NCBI GenBank assembly: GCA_021781745.1
Contig: JAJXWH010000039.1
Span: 1 to 47,576 of the forward strand
Length of the DNA: 47,576 nt
Direction: 5' to 3'
Origin: Bacillota bacterium
GTDB lineage: Bacteria; Bacillota; Clostridia; Clostridiales; Clostridiaceae
Each line of letters opens with the position of its first letter. The stretch's first letter is position 1. Below the pieces are notes generated by a model. That model searched no databases and was not told the origin of the DNA. It worked only from the letters and a program-made list of their open reading frames with translations. Shown here one piece after another: positions 35,061 to 43,347 of this stretch. Both the position numbers and the translations under genes were made by a program.

Positions 35061-35249
35061 TTATGATAATACTGATTGTATATTTTGCAGAGCAGTCTTC
35101 TTCGAAGATATTGAATCTTGCATAAAATTTTTTAACTCTTCATCATTCACCATATTTATGCTTGCACTAATTTTCTTAATACCTAACATTTCTTGACTTA
35201 TAAGTTCTCTAACCTCAATAACTTCATGTGGTGCTAATTGTGCATTCAT
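35061..35249 (-). CDS. Short spore-coat-associated protein (62 residues)
   Basis: 62 residues, MNAQLAPHEVIEVRELISQE, with MVNDEELKNFMQDSISSKKT later. It is a paralogue of the 70-residue protein at 34484. It is first in the four-gene coat cluster, with CAGGAGGTGA before the ATG. It probably packs with the CotF-like chain encoded 31 bases downstream. Confidence 0.8.
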   Translation of the reverse strand: MNAQLAPHEVIEVRELISQEMLGIKKISASINMVNDEELKNFMQDSISSKKTALQNIQSVLS

Positions 35250-35374
35250 ATAATCACCTCCTGACTATAATAGTATTTCTCTCATATGTGCATTAATGTG
35301 TGGAAAATAAATCAATTTAGATAAGTTATTAGCATGATTTGCAATAAATATTAATTTTATTTATGTGTTAAGTG

Positions 35375-35409
35375 TTTGTACATAATGCACTACGTTTTTG
35401 TACATAATA
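35375..35409 (+). promoter_or_regulatory. Candidate forespore (sigma-G/F) promoter of tlp
   Basis: TACATA (35379-35384), an 18-bp spacer and CATAATA (35403-35409), close to the sigma-G pattern. TTTGTACATAAT occurs twice, at 35375 and 35397, 22 bp apart. Confidence 0.5.
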
Positions 35410-35471
35410 AAAAAGTAAAGCGCTTAGTAAATAAGTCGCCTTAAATTTTTTAACAAAGGAGAGATGCAATT

Positions 35472-35699
35472 ATGAACAATAAGCTAGATGATAGAACAGA
35501 TAATGTAGACAGAATTCAATATAACATTGATAGAACTATTCTAAATTGTGAACTCGCTGATGAGATGATAGCAAAAACAGATGATCCTAAAATGAAGCAA
35601 GCATTAAGAGAAAAGAATGAAAGAAGAGAAGAGTCTCTTCAAGGCATGAGAGAAGAAATTAGGGATGAGGCACTAGATAAAGAAAACGGATATAAATAA
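35472..35699 (+). CDS. tlp: Small acid-soluble spore protein, Tlp family
   Basis: 75 residues, highly charged: DDRTDNVDRIQYNIDRTI, ADEMIAKTDDPKMKQALREK and NERREESLQGMREEIRDEA, ending ENGYK, match the Tlp family almost throughout. These proteins are made late in sporulation in the forespore core. AAAGGAGAG is the ribosome site, and a sigma-G-like promoter lies about 65 bases upstream. It is divergent from the spore-coat cluster, so this stretch is a small sporulation island. Confidence 0.92.
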   Translation: MNNKLDDRTDNVDRIQYNIDRTILNCELADEMIAKTDDPKMKQALREKNERREESLQGMREEIRDEALDKENGYK

Positions 35700-35796
35700 A
35701 GATTAGCTTAGAGCATAATATAGCATTTAACAAAATACCATATTTTAAATAATATAATAATTTCCTCGAATAATATAAATTTAAAAATTAACATTT

Positions 35797-35834
35797 AAGG
35801 TCACTTGTGAATTAATAAGTTCATTGGTGATCTT
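35797..35834 (+). terminator. Terminator after tlp
   Basis: AAGGTCAC (35797-35804) pairs with GTGATCTT (35827-35834), followed by TATTTTAT. The remaining 175 bases to the butyrate kinase gene are AT-rich with no recognised element apart from a TATAATTATATTATG stretch that may include a -10. Confidence 0.6.
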
Positions 35835-36011
35835 TATTTTATAAAAATAGCAGAATCAATTTCAAAAAAATATGTAAAATAATGGTATCTGGTTATAATT
35901 ATATTATGTTTATAACGATTTTGAATTATGCAGTTATTTTTAGCAGCCATGAGGTTTAATTTTTTTAGTATGTGGGAATATTGAAAATAAAAGTTTGAGG
36001 GAGGAAAAAGT

Positions 36012-37082
36012 GTGAGTTATAAATTGTTAATAATAAATCCAGGTTCAACATCAACAAAAATATCTGTATATGAGGATGAAAAAGAAATTTTTGGAGAAAC
36101 ATTAAGACATTCTTCAGAAGAAATAGGTAAATATGAACATATATCAGATCAACAAAATTTCCGAACAGAAGTTATATTAAAAATGCTAGAGGATAATAAA
36201 ATAGATATAAAGGGGGTAGACGCTGTAGTTGGCAGAGGAGGACTGTTAAAGCCAATTATAAGTGGAACATACAAAGTAAATGATAATATGTTAAAAGATT
36301 TGAAGGAAAGCGTAAATGGAGAACATGCATCAAATCTTGGTGCTATAATTGCAAATGAAATTGCAGGATCAATAGATAAACCAGCATTTATTGTAGATCC
36401 AGTAGTTGTAGATGAAATGGAAGAAATAGCAAGATTATCAGGAATTCCAGAACTCCCAAGAAAAAGTATTTTCCATGCACTAAATCAGAAGGCGGTAGCT
36501 AAAAAATATGCAAAAGAATATGGACTTAATTACGAAGATGTAAATGTTATTGTAGCTCATATGGGTGGAGGAGTTTCTGTTGGGGCACATAAAAAAGGAA
36601 AAATAATTGATGTTAATAATGCTCTCGATGGAGAGGGACCTTTTTCGCCAGAAAGAAGCGGAAACGTTCCGAGTGGTGATTTAGCGAGAATGTGCTTTAG
36701 TAGAAAGTATACATTAGAAGAAATTTTAAAGAAAATAACAGGAAAAGGAGGGTTTGTGGCGTACCTTAACACAAATGATGCAAGAATTGTTGAAAATGCA
36801 GTTTTAGAAGGAGATCCAAAAGCAAAATTAGTGCATGATGCAATGGGATATCAGGTGGCTAAAGATATAGGTGCAGCAGCAACAGTACTTAGTGGCAAGG
36901 TAGATGCTATAATTTTAACTGGAGGTATGGCCTACGGAAAACCAATAGTAAACTTGATTAGTGAAAGGGTATCATTTATAGCTCCGATTGTCGTTTATCC
37001 TGGTGAAGATGAAATGCTTGCTTTGGCGCAAGGAGTAATTAGAGTTTTAAATGGAGAAGAAGAAGTTAAAGAGTATAAATAA
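36012..37082 (+). CDS. buk: Butyrate kinase
   Basis: A 356-residue acetokinase-family enzyme converting butyryl phosphate and ADP to butyrate and ATP. Motifs: [18 protein letters not shown] (phosphate loop), [55 protein letters not shown] and [12 protein letters not shown] start with GGGAGG upstream. No phosphotransbutyrylase gene is next to it, unlike the usual ptb-buk operon, so this is probably a second, orphan butyrate (or branched-chain acid) kinase. A hairpin follows. Confidence 0.95.
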   Translation: MSYKLLIINPGSTSTKISVYEDEKEIFGETLRHSSEEIGKYEHISDQQNFRTEVILKMLEDNKIDIKGVDAVVGRGGLLKPIISGTYKVNDNMLKDLKESVNGEHASNLGAIIANEIAGSIDKPAFIVDPVVVDEMEEIARLSGIPELPRKSIFHALNQKAVAKKYAKEYGLNYEDVNVIVAHMGGGVSVGAHKKGKIIDVNNALDGEGPFSPERSGNVPSGDLARMCFSRKYTLEEILKKITGKGGFVAYLNTNDARIVENAVLEGDPKAKLVHDAMGYQVAKDIGAAATVLSGKVDAIILTGGMAYGKPIVNLISERVSFIAPIVVYPGEDEMLALAQGVIRVLNGEEEVKEYK

Positions 37083-37090
37083 TTGTATAT

Positions 37091-37125
37091 AAACATATTG
37101 CCAAATTAAAAGTGGCAATATGTTT
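37091..37125. terminator. Hairpin between buk and MATE genes
   Basis: AAACATATTGCCA pairs perfectly with TGGCAATATGTTT (13 bp). The sequence right after it, TTTAAGGCACAATTAAAAA, resembles one end of repeat family 2 standing alone. Confidence 0.75.
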
Positions 37126-37141
37126 AAGGCACAATTAAAAA

Positions 37142-38476
37142 TTAAGTATTTAATAGGATTTTCTTTCTCCAGTTCCCATAGAGATAATATAGAAATCGTA
37201 CAGAAAATCCGGCAATCCAACCAATAGGTATAGCAATCCATATACCGCTTATACCAATTTTATTAATTAAAAATACTGAAATAGGGATTTGTACACACCA
37301 TAGTGATATTATAGTCGAAATCATTGGTATTAAAGAATTACCTATGCCAAGTAGAATACCATTAGTAACAACCATAGCTGCATATACAATATAAAATAAT
37401 CCAACTACAGTAAGATAATTTTGTCCTATGTTAATGACTAAAAGGTCGCTGACAAATAGTCTCATCAGAAATCTTGAGGATGAAACAATTATAATAGTTA
37501 TACTTATGCAGGTAATAAAGCTTATTGCCAATGTACAAAAATAACCTTTTCTTACTCTACATGGTTTATTTGCACCTAAGTTTTGTGCAGTGAAGATAGA
37601 CAGAGCATCAGCTAAGTTAAGCGCTGGCATTTGAGCAAAAGAGTCAAGCTTCCCAGCAATGGCTAATGCAGCGACAGAATCTGTTCCAAAGCCATTAGTT
37701 AAAACTTGAATAACTATAAGTCCACCAGCAATAAATAGTTTTTGGATTGCAACTGGAAATCCAATGTCTAAAGTTAATTTAAGTATGCTTAAATCAAAAT
37801 GTATATCTCTAATGTTAAACTTAAATTCATAATAAATATTATTAAAGTAAATAAAACACCCAATGAAAGAAAAGGTTTGAGATATAACTGTGGCAGCAGC
37901 TGCTGATGATGAACCTAAATTAAGAATCCCTATAAACAAAAAATCTAAAAAGATATTTAGAATAGTTGAGGCTATAAGAAAATACAGAGGTGTTTTTGAA
38001 TCACCCATACCTCTTAAAATGCTGCTTATAGTATTATAAAAAAATGAGGATATAGTTCCAATTAAAAGGATTGTAAGAAAAGTTTTAGATTCAGACATTA
38101 TCTCTAGTGGAATATTAAAAAAGACTAGCAAGTGGGAAATATTTATCAATCCTAATATAGTAATTATTAATGATAGAATAAAGGAAAATATGAGTGCTGT
38201 ATCTATAGTTTTCTTTATATTGAGCATGTCTTTTGCGCCAAAATATCGAGCAACTAATATATTAATGCCCAAAGTTAATCCCATAACTACTAATAAAATA
38301 GCAAACATAATATTAGAACTGGCACTAACAGAAGCAAGTGCATTTTTACCTAGAAGATTACCTACTATAAGGCTGTCTACAATATTATATGATTGTTGAA
38401 AAATATTCCCTATAAGTATTGGCATTGTAAATTTTAATATAACAGACTCTTCTTTGCCTGTAGTTAAATCTTTCAT
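37142..38476 (-). CDS. MATE-family efflux transporter
   Basis: 444 residues with about twelve hydrophobic helices in two similar halves. MATE landmarks include PILIGNIFQQSYNIVDSLIV in helix 1, VSASSNIMFAILLVVMGLTL, and in the second half ALAIAGKLDSFAQMPALNLA. It probably exports drugs or metabolites using an ion gradient. GGTGAT precedes the ATG. It is divergent from the second MocR regulator, whose operator-like palindrome lies in the shared gap, so that regulator may control it; this is inference. Confidence 0.93.
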   Translation of the reverse strand: MKDLTTGKEESVILKFTMPILIGNIFQQSYNIVDSLIVGNLLGKNALASVSASSNIMFAILLVVMGLTLGINILVARYFGAKDMLNIKKTIDTALIFSFILSLIITILGLINISHLLVFFNIPLEIMSESKTFLTILLIGTISSFFYNTISSILRGMGDSKTPLYFLIASTILNIFLDFLFIGILNLGSSSAAAATVISQTFSFIGCFIYFNNIYYEFKFNIRDIHFDLSILKLTLDIGFPVAIQKLFIAGGLIVIQVLTNGFGTDSVAALAIAGKLDSFAQMPALNLADALSIFTAQNLGANKPCRVRKGYFCTLAISFITCISITIIIVSSSRFLMRLFVSDLLVINIGQNYLTVVGLFYIVYAAMVVTNGILLGIGNSLIPMISTIISLWCVQIPISVFLINKIGISGIWIAIPIGWIAGFSVRFLYYLYGNWRKKILLNT

Positions 38477-38603
38477 TGTTAATCACCATCCATATTTTAA
38501 TATTTTATTATAATAAAAGTATTCATTTAATTTAATTAGCATTTATAGTACACTAAGAGTATAAGATAGTTAGAAAATATGGACAACAACTGGATTTTGA
38601 ATG

Positions 38604-38617
38604 TGGACTAGTACAGA
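38604..38617. promoter_or_regulatory. Candidate MocR operator, second copy
   Basis: TGGACTAGTACAGA shares the core ACTAGTACA with the palindrome at 31138. It lies just before the ribosome site of the second MocR gene. Confidence 0.5.
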
Positions 38618-38637
38618 TAAATATGGAGGGAAGCCTT

Positions 38638-39969
38638 TTGACAAAATATGAAGCTATAATAAATTATATAAAAGACGAGATAATGAATGGAAGCATCAAG
38701 CAAGGTAAAAAGCTTCCATCAATAAGGACTATTTCTGAAAAATTTAATTGTAGCAAAGTAACTGCAACAAAGGCGTATGCTTTGTTAGAAAAGGAGCATA
38801 TAGCATACTCGATTCCTAAAAGCGGATATTACGCGATAGTGAGAAACTTAATTAAAGAAGAGAAGCTTGTTTCGGAAAAAATTGACTTCTTTACATCTAC
38901 TCCTGATAGTTCCGTTGTTCCTTATGAAGACTTTCAGCATTGTATAAATCAGGCTATGAGCTATTATAAGGAGAATCTGTTTCATAATTCAGATACTCAA
39001 GGGTTAAAAGATTTGTTAACTGTAGTAGCAAAGCAATTGCAAAATTATCAGGTATTTACTAATGAAGAGAATATATTTATTACTTCTGGATCTCAACAAG
39101 CAATAAACATATTAACTATGATGGAATTCCCAAATGGGAATAGAAATGTACTAGTTGAGCAACCAACATATCATGGTGTTATTAAATCCTTAGAGCTTAA
39201 TAATGTAAAGATATTAGGGATAGATAGAAGTGAAAATGGGATAAACTTTCATGAACTTGAAAGAATTTTTAGGAATGAAAATATAAAGTTTTTCTATACT
39301 ATACCGAGATTTCACAATCCTACAGGCTACTCTTATACTAATAAAGAAAAGCAAAGGATACTTAAGCTTTGCGAAAAATACGATGTTTATATAGTTGAAG
39401 ATGATTATCTTGGGGATTTAGATGTGGATAAGAGATCATACCCAATATATTCTTTAGATGCTTCAGCAAGAGTAATATATCTAAAAACTTATTCTAAAAT
39501 ATTACTGCCAGGGCTAAGAATCGCTGCAACTGTAATACCATCAAAACTTATCAGTAAATTTCGAGAGCATAAAAAGTGGACAGATATAAATACCTCAATG
39601 CTTTCTCAAGGGGCACTACAGATATATATTAAAAGTGGTATGTTTGATAGACACATAAAAGAAATTAAAAATTTGTATCACTTAAGGATGAATTTCCTTT
39701 ATGATTTAGTTAAAAATCAAAATTATCCAAATGATAAATATTACATACCTAAGGGTGGATTTTTTGCAAGCTTTGAGATTAATAATAATAAAAGTGTTAG
39801 AGATATAATTAAAAGTTTATATACAAAGAATATTTTAATTGGAGATTCAAGCAGATATTATTTAAATAATAATATAAATAATAAATTTATAAGAATCAGC
39901 ATAAGTAAACTAAATAACAATGAGATTGAAAAAGGAATTTCAATAATATTAAATGAGATTAGCAGTTAA
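38638..39969 (+). CDS. MocR-type regulator, paralogue of the gene at 29793
   Basis: 443 residues: GntR helix-turn-helix (KLPSIRTISEKFNCSKVTAT) plus an aminotransferase-like domain with SGSQQAINIL, YTIPRFHNPTGYSYT, VEDDYLGDL and the PLP-lysine motif YLKTYSKILLPGLRIA. It aligns with the other MocR over its whole length. The start is placed at the TTG at 38638 because GGAGGG at 38625-38630 is seven bases before it and the protein then begins MTKYEAIINYI, matching MSKYNDIVNFI of the paralogue; the ATG at 38623 overlaps the ribosome site. It is divergent from the MATE gene. Confidence 0.93.
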   Translation: MTKYEAIINYIKDEIMNGSIKQGKKLPSIRTISEKFNCSKVTATKAYALLEKEHIAYSIPKSGYYAIVRNLIKEEKLVSEKIDFFTSTPDSSVVPYEDFQHCINQAMSYYKENLFHNSDTQGLKDLLTVVAKQLQNYQVFTNEENIFITSGSQQAINILTMMEFPNGNRNVLVEQPTYHGVIKSLELNNVKILGIDRSENGINFHELERIFRNENIKFFYTIPRFHNPTGYSYTNKEKQRILKLCEKYDVYIVEDDYLGDLDVDKRSYPIYSLDASARVIYLKTYSKILLPGLRIAATVIPSKLISKFREHKKWTDINTSMLSQGALQIYIKSGMFDRHIKEIKNLYHLRMNFLYDLVKNQNYPNDKYYIPKGGFFASFEINNNKSVRDIIKSLYTKNILIGDSSRYYLNNNINNKFIRISISKLNNNEIEKGISIILNEISS

Positions 39970-39974
39970 AACAG

Positions 39975-40001
39975 TTAATTTATACCTCTTTAATACGATA
40001 A
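39975..40001 (+). promoter_or_regulatory. Possible sigma-28 (flagellar) promoter before the FliK-like gene
   Basis: TTAA (39975-39978), a 15-bp spacer and TACGATAA (39994-40001), compared with TAAA-N15-GCCGATAA. The match is 3 of 4 and 6 of 8 bases, so moderate only, but the context (FliK-like gene 49 bases downstream) supports it. Confidence 0.4.
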
Positions 40002-40049
40002 GTATATTAGAGTGTACTAAAAGTATAAACTAGTAGGGGAGAAGATGAT

Positions 40050-41984
40050 ATGCCAGGAATTTGGAATATAAGTAATGGGTATAATGTTAATTCTAAGAAG
40101 ATTTCTAGCAAGTTAAGCTTTGAAGTAGGGGAACGCTTTACAGGCAAAGTAGTTGCAAAGGGAGAAGGAAAAGATATTTCAATAAGATTAGCGGATGGAT
40201 GGCAATTTATAGCTGAACTTGAGGATAATGTTGATTTAGATGATCTTAAATTAGTTAAATTTCAAGTAGATGGACTTGAAAATGGAAAACTAAAACTTAA
40301 ATTAGTACAAGGTGCTGCTGGTGAAGAAACAACCGAAGATGATAATTTTCAGGAAATTATTCAAAAAGAAGGTCTTTCAAAAGATGATATTGATATTTTG
40401 AAGAATATGGTTAAGCATAATATTCCTTTAACTAGAGATAATATCAATGAAATTAAGGGATTAATTCAATTTAATGAAAAAATAAGTGCAAATCCAAAGG
40501 AAATTGATACATTTATTCAAACATATCTTCAAAGTAAAAATATACCAGTCGATAGTGCTGAAGGGCAAAGTATAAAAGAAACGTTAACCAAGTTTTTTAA
40601 TGAATTTAAGAACATGACATCTGACGATATACTTGCATTTATAGAGAATAATCTAGATTTTTCAGAAGAAACTATAATTAGTTTTAACAAGCTATTTAAA
40701 GGAGATTCTTCAATAGAACAAATCCTTACAAAGATGAATGATTCTTTGAATTCATTAGAAATCGCAGATAATGCTTCTGGCAGTGATATTGAAATTTTTA
40801 ATAGCAAGATATCAAGCAAAGAGCCAGAATTTTCTAAGAGTAATTTAGATTTTGCTAACGCTTTAGCATCGAAGGTATATAATGAGAATGATCCATTAAC
40901 AAAAAAAATAAATATATTAGATGTACTTAAAACATTGGCTGGAAGTGAAGATAGCGAACTTGATATGGTTCAGAAAAATGCCAATAACCCTAGTAATGCT
41001 ATCAAGGAAAACATTGACCCAGAAAATGAAAAAGTAGATCTCCCAGCTTCATTAGTTGAAAAGTTAGATAATCAACAATTAGTAAAAATAATTAAAGATA
41101 CTATTGGGGGGAATCTTACAAACAACGATTTTCCTAAAAATCAGGCAGAACGCCTTATTGAATCAACAAACAAAACAAAATTAGAGGGATTGCTAAGCAA
41201 TATAGATGGTAAAGAAGTTAAACTTACTGATGATGAATTTAGATCATTTACAAAGCTGTTAAATAACAAAAGCGCAGGAAATGAAGTTGCCAATGCAGAT
41301 GTATCTTTTGATAAGGGCAATGTTCAACCTAAAGAAGCGGCGACCAACAATAATGTTATAAAAGAAACAGTTACAATTAAAGAGACTGTAGGGAAGCTAA
41401 ATGCTAATGATTTATTAGCAAGAAATGACTTAGATAATAAAGATGCAATAAAAAATGAAATTAAAGATAAGATTGATAATGTGAGAGATATAGTTAAGAA
41501 TTTAGTAGCTCAAACAGAGTTAAAAGATGCAGGTTATGAAAAAATAATGAATTTAGTTAAATCTAATATTAATGATATCAAAGTATTTAATTCTGTGAGT
41601 AATGAGTACTATTATTTAAATATGCCTATAAACGCAAATAATCATGAATATCCTTGCAAACTTATTATTAAGGATAACAGAAAAGATGGGAAGAAGATAG
41701 ATACAACAAATACTAAAATGGTGGTTAGTGTAAAAACAATAAATTTGGGAGAAGTAGATGGTTATTTGACTATGAGAGATAATAGAATGGATGTAAATTT
41801 AAAATGTAATAGTGAATTTACTACTACCTTAAATAATAATAAATCAAAATTAGCCGATGGATTATCTACCCTTGGATTATTCGTTAAGATAAGTGTATCA
41901 GCTAAGGATAAACCAGCAGATATAGTAAGTTGCAGAAATTTCTTTAATGATTTAACAATTTCAGCTATTGATATTAAGGTATAA
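40050..41984 (+). CDS. FliK-like flagellar hook-length control protein
   Basis: 644 residues. The N-terminal 90 form a compact beta-rich domain (FEVGERFTGKVVAKGEGK). A long, Asn/Asp/Lys-rich, poorly conserved middle (about 100-500) follows. The C-terminal 130 residues (about 510-640, EYYYLNMPINANNHEYPCKL, then INLGEVDGYLTMRDNRMDVN) have the pattern of the Flg_hook domain of FliK. FliK measures hook length and switches export by touching the FlhB tail. The next gene encodes an FlhB-tail-like protein, which strengthens the call. No other flagellar genes are nearby, so it may act outside the main flagellar operon. Confidence 0.7.
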   Translation: MPGIWNISNGYNVNSKKISSKLSFEVGERFTGKVVAKGEGKDISIRLADGWQFIAELEDNVDLDDLKLVKFQVDGLENGKLKLKLVQGAAGEETTEDDNFQEIIQKEGLSKDDIDILKNMVKHNIPLTRDNINEIKGLIQFNEKISANPKEIDTFIQTYLQSKNIPVDSAEGQSIKETLTKFFNEFKNMTSDDILAFIENNLDFSEETIISFNKLFKGDSSIEQILTKMNDSLNSLEIADNASGSDIEIFNSKISSKEPEFSKSNLDFANALASKVYNENDPLTKKINILDVLKTLAGSEDSELDMVQKNANNPSNAIKENIDPENEKVDLPASLVEKLDNQQLVKIIKDTIGGNLTNNDFPKNQAERLIESTNKTKLEGLLSNIDGKEVKLTDDEFRSFTKLLNNKSAGNEVANADVSFDKGNVQPKEAATNNNVIKETVTIKETVGKLNANDLLARNDLDNKDAIKNEIKDKIDNVRDIVKNLVAQTELKDAGYEKIMNLVKSNINDIKVFNSVSNEYYYLNMPINANNHEYPCKLIIKDNRKDGKKIDTTNTKMVVSVKTINLGEVDGYLTMRDNRMDVNLKCNSEFTTTLNNNKSKLADGLSTLGLFVKISVSAKDKPADIVSCRNFFNDLTISAIDIKV

Positions 41985-42031
41985 TTTATATTAATATCTT
42001 TATAGAGTTAATTTTAAGAATAAGTTATTAT

Positions 42032-42105
42032 GTGCAATCAAAGATTTTGAAATTATATATTTTAAAGTTGCGGTCTTTTCATCTTTAATTGTGCATTTTA
42101 ATATG
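42032..42105. other. Inverted repeat between the FliK-like and FlhX genes
   Basis: TGTGCAATCAAAGAT and ATCTTTAATTGTGCA are imperfect inverted repeats about 45 bases apart. They resemble the ends of repeat family 2 but lack the GGCACA core, so this may be a worn remnant or an unrelated hairpin. Confidence 0.35.
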
Positions 42106-42136
42106 TGGAAATATTAATTAGGAGTGTACAAAAATT

Positions 42137-42394
42137 ATGAATCAGAGAAAAAAAGCAGCAGCATTAAAATATGAATTTAATAGTGACGCTCCAATAGTTA
42201 CAGCAGCGGGAATGGGGCACATTGCAGATAAGATTCTTGAAAAAGCTGAAGATAATGACGTTCCAATAGTTTATAATAAAGAATTAATAGATTTATTATG
42301 TAATGTTGATGTTGGAGATGAAATTCCTACAGAATTGTACGAAGCAGTAGCACATGTAATAGCTTTTCTTACAGATTTAGATAAGAAAAGATAA
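42137..42394 (+). CDS. FlhB C-terminal-domain-like protein (FlhX type)
   Basis: 85 residues matching the cytoplasmic tail of FlhB after its autocleavage site: KKAAALKYEFNSDAPIVTAA, then GHIADKILEKAEDNDVPIVY, LLCNVDVGDEIPTELYEAVA and HVIAFLTDL. There is no membrane part and no NPTH cleavage motif. Such stand-alone tails (FlhX/YlqH) can replace the FlhB tail in flagellar export. It lies 152 bases after the FliK-like gene, pairing the two proteins known to touch each other in the hook-length switch. The ribosome site is GGAG, with long spacing. Confidence 0.88.
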   Translation: MNQRKKAAALKYEFNSDAPIVTAAGMGHIADKILEKAEDNDVPIVYNKELIDLLCNVDVGDEIPTELYEAVAHVIAFLTDLDKKR

Positions 42395-42427
42395 CCTACA
42401 TAGGAACAACAGAAGGGTGATAAATAA

Positions 42428-43117
42428 ATGGCACTATATACTATTTCAGATTTGCACTTAGGCTTTAATGTTGAAAAACCAATGGATGTTTTTGGTGATA
42501 AGTGGAAGGATCATTGTGATAAAATTAAAAAAAATTGGCTTAGTAAAATAACTGAAGAAGATATGGTGCTTATAGCTGGAGATATTTCTTGGTCTTTAAA
42601 AGAACAAGATAGTAAATATGATTTAGATTGGATAAATGAATTGCCAGGCAAAAAGATTATAAGCAAAGGTAATCATGATTTTTGGTGGGGAAGTATTTCT
42701 AAATTAAATAAAAAGTACGAAAATACTAAGTTTCTCCAAAATAATTTTTATGTCTATGAAGATTATGCTATATGTGGAACGAGGGGATGGATATGCCCTA
42801 GCGGAGATAAATATAGTGATAAAGATAAAAAGATATATGATAGAGAGCAGATAAGATTAAAACTTTCCTTAGATGCTGCTAAGAACAAAGGATTTGAAAA
42901 GATAATAGTTATGCTTCACTATCCTCCAATGAACGAAAAATTTGAAGAATCGGAATTTGTAAGGATAGTAAAGGAATATAATGTGGAAAAAGTAATATAT
43001 GGGCATTTGCATGGACCAGTATTATTAGGTAAAGTATTAGATGGACACGTTGAGGGAGTTGAATACATATTAACTTCAGCAGACTATCTGGATTTTAATC
43101 CTAAGAGAATACTGTAA
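42428..43117 (+). CDS. Metallophosphoesterase
   Basis: 229 residues, calcineurin-like fold with all five metal motifs: ISDLHLGF (D-x-H), IAGDISW (GD), SKGNHDFWW (GNHD), VMLHYPP (H) and IYGHLHGP (GHxH). It hydrolyses phosphoesters with two metal ions; the substrate is unknown. It lies 33 bases after the FlhX gene and may be co-transcribed. AGGGTGATA is the ribosome site. Repeat family 2 copy C starts 15 bases after its stop. Confidence 0.93.
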   Translation: MALYTISDLHLGFNVEKPMDVFGDKWKDHCDKIKKNWLSKITEEDMVLIAGDISWSLKEQDSKYDLDWINELPGKKIISKGNHDFWWGSISKLNKKYENTKFLQNNFYVYEDYAICGTRGWICPSGDKYSDKDKKIYDREQIRLKLSLDAAKNKGFEKIIVMLHYPPMNEKFEESEFVRIVKEYNVEKVIYGHLHGPVLLGKVLDGHVEGVEYILTSADYLDFNPKRIL

Positions 43118-43132
43118 GTAGATAAGGCACAA

Positions 43133-43324
43133 TCAAAAAAATAATAGACCAGTATGCTTGCCTATTTCGCGTCATATTGCGTCAGCAAATTCAGCTAATA
43201 GGCCCGCTATGAGCAGAATTTACTTTCTTGTCTGACACGAAATATGCACATATGAAAAGCAGCTATGCTGCAAATAAGAACTTTTCGTCGCATCTTTGGT
43301 CTATTATTTTTTTTCATGTGCCTA
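43133..43324 (+). repeat. Repeat family 2 (TAAGGCACA element), copy C
   Basis: 192 bp. The ends are as in copy A. The outer stem here is AATAATAGACCA / TGGTCTATTATT and the next stem TATTTCGCGTCA / TGACACGAAATA, both different from copies A and B but still paired. The tip AATAGGCCCGCTATGAG is conserved, and an extra hairpin (AGCAGC-tat-GCTGC region) is inserted in the right arm. It ends 23 bases before the galM-like gene and leaves that gene's GGAGTG site intact. Confidence 0.87.
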
Positions 43325-43347
43325 AATAAGATTTGGAGTGAAATTTT

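Noticed and set aside
40009..40035. GTGTACTAAAAGTATAAACTAGTA before the FliK-like gene as a third MocR operator, similar to a stretch at 38543-38570
   Set aside because: The similarity is to AT-rich promoter-like sequence and lacks the ACTAGTACA core, so a promoter is the simpler reading.
16013..43324. CRISPR array
   Set aside because: The repeats are far apart, 164-216 bp long and palindromic, and there are no short regular repeats with spacers anywhere in the window; no cas genes are seen.
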